NCBI GenBank assembly: GCA_035295665.1
Contig: DATGIQ010000488.1
Span: 1-35,604 of the forward strand
Source: DATGIQ01 sp035295665
GTDB lineage: Bacteria; Planctomycetota; Planctomycetia; Gemmatales; Gemmataceae
Length of the DNA: 35,604 bases
Direction: 5' to 3'
The notes under the pieces were generated by a model, which made no database searches, was not told the origin of the DNA, and saw only the letters and a list, made by a program, of their open reading frames with translations. This document shows, one piece after another, positions 15,301 to 23,886 of the stretch. Each line of letters begins with the position of its first letter. Position 1 is the stretch's first letter. Made by a program: the position numbers and the translations under genes.

Positions 15301-15816
15301 CACGTTCGGCTGAAGCAGCAAGGACTTCTGGCGAGCTGGGACAAAACCCGACAAAGGAACACGGTGCGCCGCACCCTCGAAGGGCTCAAGGGCCGCGAAG
15401 TGCTCCATGTGCGAGCGTCATCCCTTGCTTCCGTGCATACCGGACCGTCCACACCGTCCACCAAGGTCAGCAATCCGTACCTAAGTTCTGAAGCTGCAAA
15501 TGCTTCGGCGGTGGACGGTCCGGTGGACGGTTTTATAGAGGCTTGGCAGCAACCGTCCATGGAAACGGTCCACCCAAGCAGCCAAAATCACCAAGAGCAG
15601 GCTCTCGGTGGACGGTATGGACGGTCGGATACGGGGGTAGAGGCTTCGCGCACGGAAGATTTTTCCCCAGCCGAGGACACACGCCCGGTTTATGCGCAGT
15701 TGCCCAACGGTCGCATCGAAAGGATACACTCACTCGACCGTCTTCCCCCGGAGGCGGTAGCCTGGTGCCGGGAAGGGGACAGCGCTTGGCGATCGCTGAA
15801 TGGAGCGGCCGGTTAG
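12370..15816 (+). CDS. Zinc-finger/Toprim/DUF927/P-loop replication protein
   Basis: A protein of about 1148 residues that resembles primase-helicase proteins of plasmids and integrative elements. A cysteine cluster (CPVCKKSSWC, from about residue 19) fits the zinc-binding domain of DNA primases. A Toprim-like region follows (VRVTEGELKADVAF near 230, LAFDADA near 275). The DUF927 region spans about 430-640. Walker A is GPTGCFKS (638-645) and Walker B AVLVVDDF (about 685-692). The tail beyond ~1010 is low in conservation and contains the 9-base repeat cluster. Its likely role is replication initiation or unwinding of the element. The start is uncertain: GTG at 12367 or 12370 precedes the first conserved segment but has only a weak AAGAGA upstream; ATG at 12271 is an alternative. 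Confidence 0.83.
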   Translation: MSLSSVSRTWREVSRDNPCPVCKKSSWCKLSGDGAVVLCRRQEAGCYRSKLDQRGAPYYLHRADGETQHVATPPPEPANPKPKRADPDVLDRVYTALLAKLQLSNAHRENLHQRGLTDEIIDRIGYQTLPRSERPRIASSLKERFGDVLLQVPGFVIKEWEGRSCVTIAGAAGLLVPVRDLQGRIVALKIRRDAADDRRYSYLSSVRFGGPGPSAPVHVPLGIQAPAAVVRVTEGELKADVAFARSGLPTVSVPGVGNWAACLPVLVGLDCKTVRLAFDADARIKPAVAQAILSAATRLADEGYGLELEVWSPQCKGIDDLLAVGGTPNVLMGDAVREAVQEIAQAAGVKTPTREDAFIRLPGVLAQGAAALFEDRPLLEALARVAVDDPARFAGLRATIRKDVSVRDLDKALKPFLREQTQKRPPALHVAGYRVENGCLCREHATPQGGITLVPLANFAAKIVQQIVRDDGVERRTTLVIEGRLQSGQALPRVEVGAETFTRMDWPMHQWGTQAVVYAGAATRDHVRTALQILSTGVARQTVYTHTGWRKIGDASCYLHAAGAIGPHGPVADLAVELPSDLARYVLPQPPAGEALRQAIAASLNLLELGPDSLTFSMQAACYRAVLGEVDFAVHLCGPTGCFKSESVALWQQHYGAGMTRKELPANWLSTGNALERIAFAAKDAVLVVDDFAPSGSAAEVQRLHHEADRLLRAQGNHAGRQRMNRDGSLRASRPPRGLVVSTGEDVPRGQSLQARLFTIEVQDGDVDARRLTACQQDAAEGLYAQAMAGFIQWLAPQLDMIHARLRSEVGELRAKVLAQGQHARTPEIVANLAIGLRYLLGFARAVGALSKTEQEELWQRGWQSLVRVADAQAGQQAASEPVGRFLRLLAASVASGRAHLAGPDGNKPARNAQAWGWRREDFTAPGSLDQGWRSQGKRAGWIDGENVYLQPDEAYAVAQHLAVEQGEGLGINPRTLHVRLKQQGLLASWDKTRQRNTVRRTLEGLKGREVLHVRASSLASVHTGPSTPSTKVSNPYLSSEAANASAVDGPVDGFIEAWQQPSMETVHPSSQNHQEQALGGRYGRSDTGVEASRTEDFSPAEDTRPVYAQLPNGRIERIHSLDRLPPEAVAWCREGDSAWRSLNGAAG
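15444..15625 (+). repeat. Eight-copy 9-base motif ACCGTCCAC / GTGGACGGT in four pairs
   Basis: Copies start at 15444 and 15453 (tandem, forward), 15511 and 15523 (reverse), 15552 and 15565 (forward, one mismatch each) and 15608 and 15617 (tandem, reverse, second with one mismatch). The pairs alternate in orientation. They lie inside the poorly conserved 3' end of the replication gene and look like iterons or partition-protein sites. Confidence 0.65.
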
Positions 15817-15900
15817 CAATTTCCTGGTGCATATCGTGAAAAAGGTGCAGAGCCAAGCCGCTCGCAACGGTCGGCTCCGCGCGTTTGAAGAAGTGGCACG

Positions 15901-16182
15901 ATGATACGTTTGCTTCTTCCGATTCTCAAGCACATTTCCGCGCTCATGCCGGGAATAGCCACAGACCAACCGGAAGTCGCACCGAAGATCCTCGCCCAAC
16001 GCAGGGAGCAGCTTGTGCGCATCCAACGGGTCATGGAGGAGCATTTCGGCCGTTCTCTGTCCCTTTCTGAGCAACAGCGGTTCTTGCAGGTGGGCACCTT
16101 GGCGCCGCTGACGCGGGCCAAGCCTGTGTCGCCTATGCCGCGGCTCGTAGTGATTGCTCATCATCCGAGGACCTGCCGGTAA
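15901..16182 (+). CDS. Small hypothetical protein
   Basis: A 93-residue frame between the replication gene and the ParB-like genes, on the same strand. The middle (residues about 25-65: PKILAQRREQLVRIQRVMEE, then FGRSLSLSEQQRFLQ) reads like a genuine helical protein. No family is recognised. The upstream sequence GAAGAAGTGG is only a fair ribosome binding site. It may be part of the replication/partition operon. An overlapping frame starting at 15885 is less convincing. Confidence 0.5.
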   Translation: MIRLLLPILKHISALMPGIATDQPEVAPKILAQRREQLVRIQRVMEEHFGRSLSLSEQQRFLQVGTLAPLTRAKPVSPMPRLVVIAHHPRTCR

Positions 16183-16226
16183 GTAGCGGGAAGGAGCTAA
16201 GTCTAACCCTCACGGGAGAAGAATTG

Positions 16227-16403
16227 ATGGAACTCGACATCACCGACATCAAGATCGGCAAGCGGTTCCGCAAGGACCTGGGCGACTTCGCCGCCCTGAC
16301 CGCAAGCTTGCAGGAACTGGGCACCATGCTCCAGCCCATCGTCATCACCGCAGACCATCGTCGGGCATGGCAAGGCTTTTTCGGGCGGCCTTGGGGTTCT
16401 TAA
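16227..16403 (+). pseudogene. ParB-like N-terminal fragment
   Basis: This 58-residue frame starts at an ATG with GGGAGAAG upstream. Residues 1-43 (MELDITDIKIGKRFRKDLGD, then LTASLQELGTMLQPIVIT) match the start of a ParB/Srx nuclease-like domain. After ADHRR the sequence leaves the family pattern and stops within 15 residues, where a full ParB would continue with its GxxRRLAA motif. It is best read as a truncated or frameshifted paralog of the gene just downstream, although a short expressed peptide cannot be excluded. Confidence 0.6.
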
Positions 16404-16418
16404 GCATGAGAGGGCGTG

Positions 16419-16985
16419 ATGAATGCTTCTCAACGAATCGTGGTCGGTTACCAGAAATTCAAGGTGTTGTTCTCGGAACTCCTGCGGTCCCTGACCGACC
16501 AAGAATTGGCCGGGTGGAAGCGGGACATCCAGACGCGGGGTATCGTGGTCCCCGTGATCGTTGACCAAGATCTGGGCGTCATCGATGGCATCCACCGGCT
16601 GGAGATCGCCAGCGCGCTGGGCCTGACGAGAGTGCCGATGGAGATGCGGCCGGGGCTGACGCACGCTGAGAAGGAAGAGTTGGCCCTGGCGCTGAATGAG
16701 CACCGGCGGCAGCTAAGCCGGGAGGACCGCAAGGAACTGGCGAAGAAGCTGCGGCAGGAAGGGAAAAGTATTCGCGATATCGTGGATCGTCTGGGAGCCG
16801 ACAAAAACACGATCCTAAACGACGTGTCTGAATTTCAGACACCTGAGATCACCGGCCGCGATGGCAAGGTCTACGCCGCCACGCGCCCGACCACGGTGCG
16901 CGTGAACTCGCCTGACGAAGCTGCGGCGGCAGCGGTGCTGCTGGAGGATCTCAGCCCGGCTGTAAGCGCTGCTTACTGCCCATAA
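16419..16985 (+). CDS. ParB-like partition/DNA-binding protein
   Basis: A 188-residue protein. Residues 41-75 (GIVVPVIVDQDLGVIDGIHR, then LEIASALGLTRVP) carry the ParB/Srx-type core, with DGIHRLEIA at 56-64 in place of the GERR-type motif. A helix-turn-helix follows (about 115-137: GKSIRDIVDRLGADKNTI). It then has the segment GRDGKVYAATRP often seen in ParB-like proteins of mobile elements. It lacks the long C-terminal dimerisation region of chromosomal ParB, and no ParA gene is nearby. It may serve in partition or as a regulator. The ATG at 16419 follows AGAGGG; a GTG directly before it is also possible. Confidence 0.78.
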   Translation: MNASQRIVVGYQKFKVLFSELLRSLTDQELAGWKRDIQTRGIVVPVIVDQDLGVIDGIHRLEIASALGLTRVPMEMRPGLTHAEKEELALALNEHRRQLSREDRKELAKKLRQEGKSIRDIVDRLGADKNTILNDVSEFQTPEITGRDGKVYAATRPTTVRVNSPDEAAAAAVLLEDLSPAVSAAYCP

Positions 16986-17049
16986 GAGGAGCGCGTGATG
17001 GGATAGGTGCCGCTGGTCGGAAGCTGCCAGCGGTTCGGCTGGCGCTGGA

Positions 17050-20000
17050 CTACCCCGATGCCTCCGCGTGCGCGAAGAACTCCTCAGAGCCGAGCATCAC
17101 CGCAACCAGGGTTTGATCAGGAACTCCCGCCTGCAAGTCTGCGACGAAGGAGTCCAGCCCGCCGGCATCGGCCGGGCGTTTCAGGAGCTTCTGGTAAAAA
17201 CTTGCAATCAGGTCGCGGCCGTACTCCGTGCTTGCAAAAACGGCCGCAGCTACCTGCTGGCGGCTAGCGCCCCGATCGAGCGCTTGCGTGAACGCCGCCA
17301 AACCTCCCGCATCGGGGGACCGGTTCAACGCATCCTGGTAAAGGGCCGTTAAGAATCCATCTGTCGTCTCGCCCCCGCGAACCTGCAGATATTCCCGAGA
17401 GCTGGTCAAGATGGCCCGGAGCTGCTGCAGTGTCCCACCTGTACCCAAGAAGGTGATGTAGGTCGTCCGTCCCGAGGCATCGGCATCACGGTGCAGGAAC
17501 TGTTGGTAGAGCGCTTCCACCTGATTGCTGCGCCATTCTTGGCTCTGCTCGATCGACCAAGCGACTTGCGTCCGGCTAACGCCCTGATCGAGAAGGGTCG
17601 TCCAGGAAGCCAACCCGCCTGCATCGACCGGACGCAGCAGCAAGCTCAGATACAATTGGGCGACAAAGCGCTCGTCGGGCGTGCCGATGGTCACTGCTAC
17701 CGCAGAGGAACTACTCGCGGTATGGTTGACATCTCCGGCATAAGCTGCAGTTATCGAGTGTCCGCCCAAGGGCAACGTGGACGTGGTAAACACCGCCACA
17801 CCCCCAGCCAATGGGATCGTGGCCAGTCGCATGCCTTGGTCCAGGAAGACGACCGATCCCATCTCGGTGTCGGCACCGGATGTTCCAGGATTTACGGTCG
17901 CCGTCAGTGTGACTGGCTGGCCAGAGGGCACGGCGGCCGCCGAGGTTTGCAGGAGCGTCACAGTGCTGTCGGGGGTGATGGTCAGGGTTCCACTCACGAA
18001 CGTGATGGTGTAATTCGGGGAGCTGGCGCCGCCAGCCAGGATGACGTAGGTTCCTACGGGACTGGAGATCGTGGCAGCGGTCGGCAGAATCGGTTGCGTC
18101 GCCAGGTTGGTGGCGGTGTCTCCGTTGACGAAGCCACTGTAGGTGGCGGTGAAGTCAGGGTTGGCTTGGCCGTAGACCTTACTGGCATTCTTGGCGGTTA
18201 CAGTTAGCGGGGCCGGCGTGATCGTCAAAGTGCCGCCATTTACGAGGACGGCATAGTTGCCAAGCCTGTTGGCGGGGTCGTTGAGGATCGGTGGGATGGA
18301 ATAAGTCCCCACCGGACTGCTCAACGCCGCCGTGGAGCTATAACTGACCGTGATATTGTCGCCATTCCGAACGCCAGTGATGACCCCTGTGAGGGGCGGC
18401 GTGGCGGCGCCGTAGCTGCGCCAGACATTCGTCGCGATCACCGTGAGCGGGGCTGCCGTGACCACCAGCGTACCGGAATCGAAAGAGATAACGTAGTTGC
18501 TGGAAGTCAGCCCGCTCGGGGTGATGGCATAGCTGCCTACGTTGCTGCTCGTTGTGGTCAGCGTCGCTAAGGACAGCGTACCGCCGAGCACGCTGGGTCC
18601 GTCACCCAGGACAAAACCGCTGTAGCTGACGGTGAACGTTGGATTCGTTGCCCCGTAAACGCGCGTGGCATTGTTCGCTGTGATGGTCAGAGGGGCAGGC
18701 GCAACGGTCAGGGTGCTGGCGACATAGCTGATGCTGTAGTCTGTATCCGCCGCTCCACTGACGGTTATCGGATACGGGCTCCCGGCCACAGAACTGCCGG
18801 CCGTGGCGATCGTCGTTACGGTGGGAGCAGTATTGGGCACGGCGCCGAAGGTGTCAGGAGTATCGCCGTTGACCAAGCCTGCGTAACTCACCGTCAGCGA
18901 AGGCAGGGTCGCCCCGTAGTCCGTCGTTTTGTTATCCGCGGTGATAGTGAGCGGGGCGGGTGTAACGGTCATCGTGCCGGGGACATACCTGATCGTGTAG
19001 TTGATGGCTTGGGCACTGCTGGCCAGGATGTTGTAGGGGGCAGCGGCGACGTGACTGGTCGCTGTCGCGCTCGTCGTGACTATGGGAAGCGTGGTCAGGC
19101 TGCCCGGCGTATCGCCGTTGACGAAGCCACTGTAGCTGGCGGTTAGAGTCGGCAGGCCGGCGCCATACACCATCGTCTTGCTATCGGCCGTAATGGTGAG
19201 CGAAGCTGGCATGATTGTCAGCGTGCCGGTGACAAAAGTGATCGCATAGTTGCTCGAAGTCAGGCCACCCGGTGTAATCGCATCGCTGCCCACCGAACTG
19301 GCGACCGTGGCCGGTGTGCTGAAGCCGAGCGTGCCGCTCAGAACATTTTGATTCTCTCCGAGCACGAAGCCCGTGTAGTGGGCTGTGAACGTGGGGTTTG
19401 CTTGGCCGTAGACTCTCGTTTTATCATCGGCGGTTACAAGGAGCGGCACTTGGTTCACGGTTTGACTCACGCTACCGGAGCTGATGTCCAAACCGGGGCT
19501 GCCGTTGTAAGAGGCGGTAATGGCGTGTGGACTGCCAGCCGCTGTCAAGGTGCCAGTCTGGAAGTTGGCCTGGCCGCTGCCGTCCAGAGGAACAGAAGTC
19601 GCCAGGATACTGCTCCCATCTTGGAAAGTGACCGTCCCGGCGGTCACGGGGCTGCCACCGCTGGTCACGGTCGCCGTGAAGGAAATGGACTGGCCATAGC
19701 CCGAAGCGTTGGCCGATGAACGGAGTGCCGTCACGGTGGCTTGGGCGAAATCGATCTTCGCCACGAAGGCCTCCGAATTACCACCGGCACGATAAGTCGG
19801 CTGGAGGGCTCCGGGCGTCGTCGGGAAGTCGATCGAATTAGTAGTGCCCGTGATGTACGCGTTGCCCGAGGCGTCGAGGGCAATGGCAGAGCCATAGTCG
19901 CTGTTGCTGCCACCGAAGCGAGTGGAATAGAGCAAGGCCGTGCCACTGGCGTTCAGCTTCGCCACGAAGGCATCCGAACCCCCATTAGTGGTCTGCACGG

Positions 20001-21864
20001 CTCCGGGTGTTGTGGGAAAATTGGACGAACTGGTCAGGCCCGTAAGGTAGGCATTGCCCGATGTATCCACGGCAATGGCATAGCCAGAGTCATCCTGGCT
20101 GCCGCCAAGGTAGGTTGAGTAGGCCAAGGCGGTGCCGCTGGGGTTCAGCTTCGCGATGAAGGCGTTTGAGGTACCTGCCAAAGTTCGCTGCAGAGCCCCC
20201 GGTGTTGTTGGGAAGTTGGACGAGTCGGTATCACCCGTGACGTACGCATTGCCGGCTGCGTCCACGGCGACCCCGTGGCCATAGTCCCCTCCGCCCCCAT
20301 TAAGGCCGCCTAAGTAGGTAGAGAAGATCAAGGCAGTGCCCGTCGCGTTTACTTTCGCCACAAAGGCGTCGCTGGGGTTACCACCATAATTGGTTTGCAG
20401 GGCTCCGGGTGTTGTCGGGAAGTTAGTCGAAGATGTAGATCCCGTGATGTAAGCATTGCCTGAAGTGTCCACCGCGATACTAGTACCCTGGTCCGCACCG
20501 CTGCCACCGAGGAACGTGGAGTAGAGCAAGGACGTGCCGCTGGGATTCAGCTTGGCTACGAAGGCGTCCTCATAACGACCACCGAGACTCCCACCCGATG
20601 CAGTCTGTACTGCTCCAGGCGTCGTGGGGAAGTTCGTTGAAGTGGCATCGCCTGCGATGTACACATTGCCCGAGGCATCCACGGCGATACCCAAGGCCTG
20701 GTCATCACTGCTACCGCCCAGGTAAGTGGAATAAAGCAAGGCGGTGCCGCTGGCGTTCAGCTTGGCCACGAAAGCGTTCGAGGAACCCGCCAACGTCGTC
20801 TGCACGGCTCCGCTCGTCGTCGGAAAGTTCGTCGAATAGGTAACGCCCGTGATGTACGCATCGCCCGAAGCGTCGAAGGCGATACCGTGGGTTTCATCAT
20901 CATCGCTGCCACCGAGGAACGTAGAGTAGAGCAAGGCCGTACCGCTGGGATTCAGCTTCGCCACGTAGGCGTCTCTGGGACCACCAGCATAAGTCGCCTG
21001 CGCCGCTCCGCTGGTCGTGGGGAAGTTAGACGAGAGGGTTGTACCCGCGACATAGGCATTGCCCGAGGCGTCCACGGCGATACTGGCGCCTTCGTTAAGG
21101 CGGGTACCGCCGAGGTAAGTGGAGTAAGACAGCACTGGGTCTATGACAAGCTGCCGGTTGGCGTCGTACGCGTCGACCTGGAAGCCTACGTCGTCTTGTC
21201 CCAAGAGCACATAGCGGCCCGAAACCGCTTGGCGGCCTCTTTGACTTTCTTGGTAGACCACCGGAGCATGCTCCATCATGTCTCCCCCCGCCGTGTGCAA
21301 AACGAGATTGCCCTGCGCATCAAGCGTGAGGTCCTGGGCACCCTGAAAGGAAAGCTGAATCAGGTGAGGATCGGCACCGGGTTGCACGACAAAATCATAC
21401 TCGAGCTGCCGCTGGTTGCCGTAGTAGACGAGATCGATGCCAGGATAGACGCCCCGGTACTCCACCCTGCCGTAGTTCGCGACATTCGTCCGCCAATGGC
21501 TGGGGTCACTGCCGACGAAGTAGTTGCTCGTGGTCGCCTGCTTGTCCAGACCGAGGACCGGCGGGGCGAGGTTGCCACCCTTCAGTTGCATGCGCAGTAC
21601 ATCCTCTGCTTGTGGGACGCTGGTTGAACCCTGCACCGCGGAGGAAGCAACCGGTTTCTGCAAGCCGAGGACAGCTTCGCTCGGAGTCAAGAACAAGGCA
21701 TAGCCGCTGCCCCGAGCCAGGAAATTGACTTGCGAGTCGGTCTGGCCCTGGTTCGCCTCGAAGCTCAAGGGAATTTGACCGTAGGCGAGCCCCAGCGCAG
21801 TGCCATCGAGGAGTTCCCGCCTCTCCAACCACTCCACCTGGGGTCGATGAGCCCGAACCACCAT
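17050..21864 (-). CDS. Giant LEPR-XLL / SBBP / MBG / DUF4214 protein
   Basis: A 1604-residue protein. The N-terminus (HRPQVEWLERRELLDG) is the LEPR-XLL-like motif of planctomycete exported proteins. A DUF7948-like domain follows (about 28-245: QIPLSFEANQGQTDSQVNFL). Next come about eight SBBP beta-propeller-type repeats of ~62 residues (about 245-735), each with YSTYLGG and AVDASGNAY. Then an Ig-like domain (~740-830), six MBG domains (~835-1345, marked by VYG..NPTFT and YSGFVNGD), another Ig-like domain and a C-terminal DUF4214 region (~1440-1600, repeats of LLKRPADAGGL type). This architecture points to a cell-surface or secreted adhesion/structural protein. GAGGTG precedes the ATG. It faces away from the ParB gene and may be cargo or host DNA. 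Confidence 0.9.
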   Translation of the reverse strand: MVVRAHRPQVEWLERRELLDGTALGLAYGQIPLSFEANQGQTDSQVNFLARGSGYALFLTPSEAVLGLQKPVASSAVQGSTSVPQAEDVLRMQLKGGNLAPPVLGLDKQATTSNYFVGSDPSHWRTNVANYGRVEYRGVYPGIDLVYYGNQRQLEYDFVVQPGADPHLIQLSFQGAQDLTLDAQGNLVLHTAGGDMMEHAPVVYQESQRGRQAVSGRYVLLGQDDVGFQVDAYDANRQLVIDPVLSYSTYLGGTRLNEGASIAVDASGNAYVAGTTLSSNFPTTSGAAQATYAGGPRDAYVAKLNPSGTALLYSTFLGGSDDDETHGIAFDASGDAYITGVTYSTNFPTTSGAVQTTLAGSSNAFVAKLNASGTALLYSTYLGGSSDDQALGIAVDASGNVYIAGDATSTNFPTTPGAVQTASGGSLGGRYEDAFVAKLNPSGTSLLYSTFLGGSGADQGTSIAVDTSGNAYITGSTSSTNFPTTPGALQTNYGGNPSDAFVAKVNATGTALIFSTYLGGLNGGGGDYGHGVAVDAAGNAYVTGDTDSSNFPTTPGALQRTLAGTSNAFIAKLNPSGTALAYSTYLGGSQDDSGYAIAVDTSGNAYLTGLTSSSNFPTTPGAVQTTNGGSDAFVAKLNASGTALLYSTRFGGSNSDYGSAIALDASGNAYITGTTNSIDFPTTPGALQPTYRAGGNSEAFVAKIDFAQATVTALRSSANASGYGQSISFTATVTSGGSPVTAGTVTFQDGSSILATSVPLDGSGQANFQTGTLTAAGSPHAITASYNGSPGLDISSGSVSQTVNQVPLLVTADDKTRVYGQANPTFTAHYTGFVLGENQNVLSGTLGFSTPATVASSVGSDAITPGGLTSSNYAITFVTGTLTIMPASLTITADSKTMVYGAGLPTLTASYSGFVNGDTPGSLTTLPIVTTSATATSHVAAAPYNILASSAQAINYTIRYVPGTMTVTPAPLTITADNKTTDYGATLPSLTVSYAGLVNGDTPDTFGAVPNTAPTVTTIATAGSSVAGSPYPITVSGAADTDYSISYVASTLTVAPAPLTITANNATRVYGATNPTFTVSYSGFVLGDGPSVLGGTLSLATLTTTSSNVGSYAITPSGLTSSNYVISFDSGTLVVTAAPLTVIATNVWRSYGAATPPLTGVITGVRNGDNITVSYSSTAALSSPVGTYSIPPILNDPANRLGNYAVLVNGGTLTITPAPLTVTAKNASKVYGQANPDFTATYSGFVNGDTATNLATQPILPTAATISSPVGTYVILAGGASSPNYTITFVSGTLTITPDSTVTLLQTSAAAVPSGQPVTLTATVNPGTSGADTEMGSVVFLDQGMRLATIPLAGGVAVFTTSTLPLGGHSITAAYAGDVNHTASSSSAVAVTIGTPDERFVAQLYLSLLLRPVDAGGLASWTTLLDQGVSRTQVAWSIEQSQEWRSNQVEALYQQFLHRDADASGRTTYITFLGTGGTLQQLRAILTSSREYLQVRGGETTDGFLTALYQDALNRSPDAGGLAAFTQALDRGASRQQVAAAVFASTEYGRDLIASFYQKLLKRPADAGGLDSFVADLQAGVPDQTLVAVMLGSEEFFAHAEASG

Positions 21865-22185
21865 GAGGCACCTCGCTTATTCGAGTGGAAAGAAAACTAC
21901 TGGCGCACCTTGGCCACGTGAGAAATGCTGCGGATACAGCGCCTCCTCAACCATGGGCTACCAAGCTGCCACGGTCAAATGGCGAACGACCTCCCCGCGG
22001 CACTGCGAACATGGCGTGCTGCTGGGACGCTGAGAAGCGATCACAACCAGGGCAACGATCGGTAAAACACCGGGAGTAGAATGAACAGAAGGAGCCAGCC
22101 CAGAGTCACGGCCAGCAGAAGGCTAGTGCCGGTACAATTTATCCAGCGAACAGGCGAGTCTGGCACCCATGGAACAAGGAGAAGA
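21865..22185. other. Divergent gap between giant gene and recombinase remnant
   Basis: About 320 bases that must hold the promoter of the giant minus-strand gene. No clear promoter, repeat or RNA is seen. Short frames here lack support. Confidence 0.4.
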
Positions 22186-22896
22186 ATGGGCATGAGCACC
22201 GGCTACGGCTACCTGTCCCCGACCAGCCAAGCGAAGAAAAACCAGATCGAGCAAGCCTGCTAGAACCAGTGCCCAGGCATCCCGTGGAGTCGCTATTTTG
22301 AAGAGCCCGGGGGCGCCCGGCGCCTTCCCTTGGCCCCGCGCCAGGCCGGCCAGCAACTCCTCGAAGCGCTGCGGCCGGGCGACCACTTGTTTATGCCGGG
22401 CACAGATTTGGGCTTCCGACTAATGGAAATCCAGCGGTACCTGGAAGACTGGCTCGACCAAGGAATCCGGGTGCATCTCCTCTACGTCCTGGAGCGGGGA
22501 GGCATCGACACGAGCACGCCGGAGGTCGGTCGCTTCCTGCTCCAGGTACTGACGGCCTGCATCGACATCCGACGCAGCTACCGCCGGGAGCAGTGGAAAC
22601 CTAGGAAGCCCGGCAAGGCAACGAACCACGCCGGCTACGGCTACCGCCACCGGGGAGCCCGCAGCTGGAAAGTCCGCGTCGCAGAGGCCAACGAGAACGC
22701 AGCCCTCGCCCGGATCGTTGCCTGGCGCGACCACGAAAGGCTCAGCTGGGCGAAGATCGCCACCCGCCGGATGGGGCAAGGGATCTTCACCAAGGACAGC
22801 CGGGAGTGGAGCGAGGATCGCTGCCGGCGCGCCTACCAAGCGGAAGTCAAACAATGGTCCCAGACCAACGGACTCAGACGGCCGCTCCCAGCTTGC
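22186..22896 (+). pseudogene. Serine recombinase (resolvase) remnant with in-frame TAG
   Basis: AAGGAGA precedes ATG 22186. The reading starts MGMSTGYGYLSPTSQAKK, in which YGYLSPTSQ matches the resolvase start YGRVStdeQ with its catalytic serine. At codon 26 a TAG (22261-22263) interrupts it. The same frame continues with resolvase features: LRPGDHLFMPGTDLGFRLM, RVHLLYVLERGGIDTSTPEV and GRFLLQVLTACIDIRR, then an HTH-like C-terminus. Beyond about 22890 the frame stays open but antisense to the HNH gene and loses the family pattern, so the true end is unclear. One substitution (for example CAG to TAG) would explain the break. A protein restarting downstream would lack the catalytic serine. Confidence 0.75.
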
Positions 22897-23448
22897 TCAC
22901 TTCGGACAGCTCGGAGGCAGAGCCGAATCCTTGATGGCACAAGCCGCGCCGCTGCTGGCGATCGGCGTATCAGGGCCCTCCGCTTGCCTTCTCAGCTCTT
23001 CGAGCCGCTTGCGCAATTCCTGCGCCTTGGCCAGGATCTCTTTCGACTTCTTAGCCGAGTCGCTCGCCCTGTCTTGTCGTTGCTCGCGGTCCTCGGTCGT
23101 CTGCCGCTCGCCAGCCTCCGCTGGCTGTTGGCGAGTCGTTTGGCTCCTGTGCTTTCTCAACCGCCTGGCCAAGACGCTCGCGTTCCGCGCCACGAGCAGA
23201 TGGCAAGGATTAAAACAAGCCGGCTCCCCACAGGTATGGCCCACGCTTCCCCGAGCGCGCGGCGAACGGCCGCCCCAGACACACAAGCCCAGGACGTGCA
23301 CCCGCCACACCCGGCCGGCAAACCAAATCCGACCATACCCCTTCCGGTCCTTGCCTCCCTGCCACAGCCAGCAGCCGCATTCGGGATCGATCCGGCGACG
23401 CTTTCGTAGACGTGGGGCCAGCTGAAGGATGAGCTGGTTTTCGGTCAC
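22897..23448 (-). CDS. HNH endonuclease
   Basis: A 183-residue HNH protein of the small phage/intron type. GCWLWQGGKDRKGYGRIW (25-42) is the usual lead-in, followed by RVHVLGLCVWGG (49-60) and the core GHTCGEPACFNPCHLLV (70-86) with H71, C73, C78, N80 and H83. In most relatives the lead-in includes a histidine near position 51, also present here. Residues about 125-165 are charged and helical, perhaps coiled coil. GTG at 23448 is preferred because GGAGGG lies seven bases upstream; an ATG nine codons earlier has a poorer site. It is convergent with the recombinase remnant. Such genes are often free-standing homing endonucleases or phage packaging helpers; the role here is unknown. Confidence 0.8.
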   Translation of the reverse strand: MTENQLILQLAPRLRKRRRIDPECGCWLWQGGKDRKGYGRIWFAGRVWRVHVLGLCVWGGRSPRARGSVGHTCGEPACFNPCHLLVARNASVLARRLRKHRSQTTRQQPAEAGERQTTEDREQRQDRASDSAKKSKEILAKAQELRKRLEELRRQAEGPDTPIASSGAACAIKDSALPPSCPK

Positions 23449-23886
23449 CGCTGAGCCCTCCGGAAGTGCTCCCATGCCCCCACAATCTGCCTTGCCACTC
23501 TTCGCACCCTACCCATGCTTCCCCTACGAACCCTGCGGACGGCGTGCGGAGGACGTCATGGATTCTACCAATCGCCGCCCCTGCCTCGAACCGCGGTTCG
23601 ACCCGATGGGAATTCCCCCACTCCTATACTTGAGCCCGAGCGAAAACGCTGCTTCGAGGGTGTCATGCGCCAACTGCTGTCTGGACGCTAACAATTGTAG
23701 ATGGAACACGTAGGCTTGGGCTCGCCTGAGCGTCGGGGCTCAGCAAGGGTCCGAAGAGCCATTAACACCATGCACCGAATGCACTTACGATCCCACCACT
23801 AGGGGTCCCGTGGTGAGTGAGAGGGAGAGGCATTTCCCGACATTTCGAGGTGTTTTTTGCCCTGTCCGGGAGAAAGGTCCGTAGCC
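23449..23886. other. Gap with a hairpin, no gene supported
   Basis: About 440 bases. A hairpin CACCAC/GTGGTG with partly pairing interior lies around 23796-23817, some 70 bases before the small coiled-coil gene. Frames on both strands have unconvincing composition. Confidence 0.4.

Noticed and set aside
22081..22263. Stand-alone 60-residue protein
   Set aside because: Its last 26 codons are the start of the broken serine recombinase; the upstream part has no support.
22897..23409. Continuation of the recombinase frame to 23409
   Set aside because: Past about 22890 it is antisense to the HNH gene and no longer resembles a recombinase.
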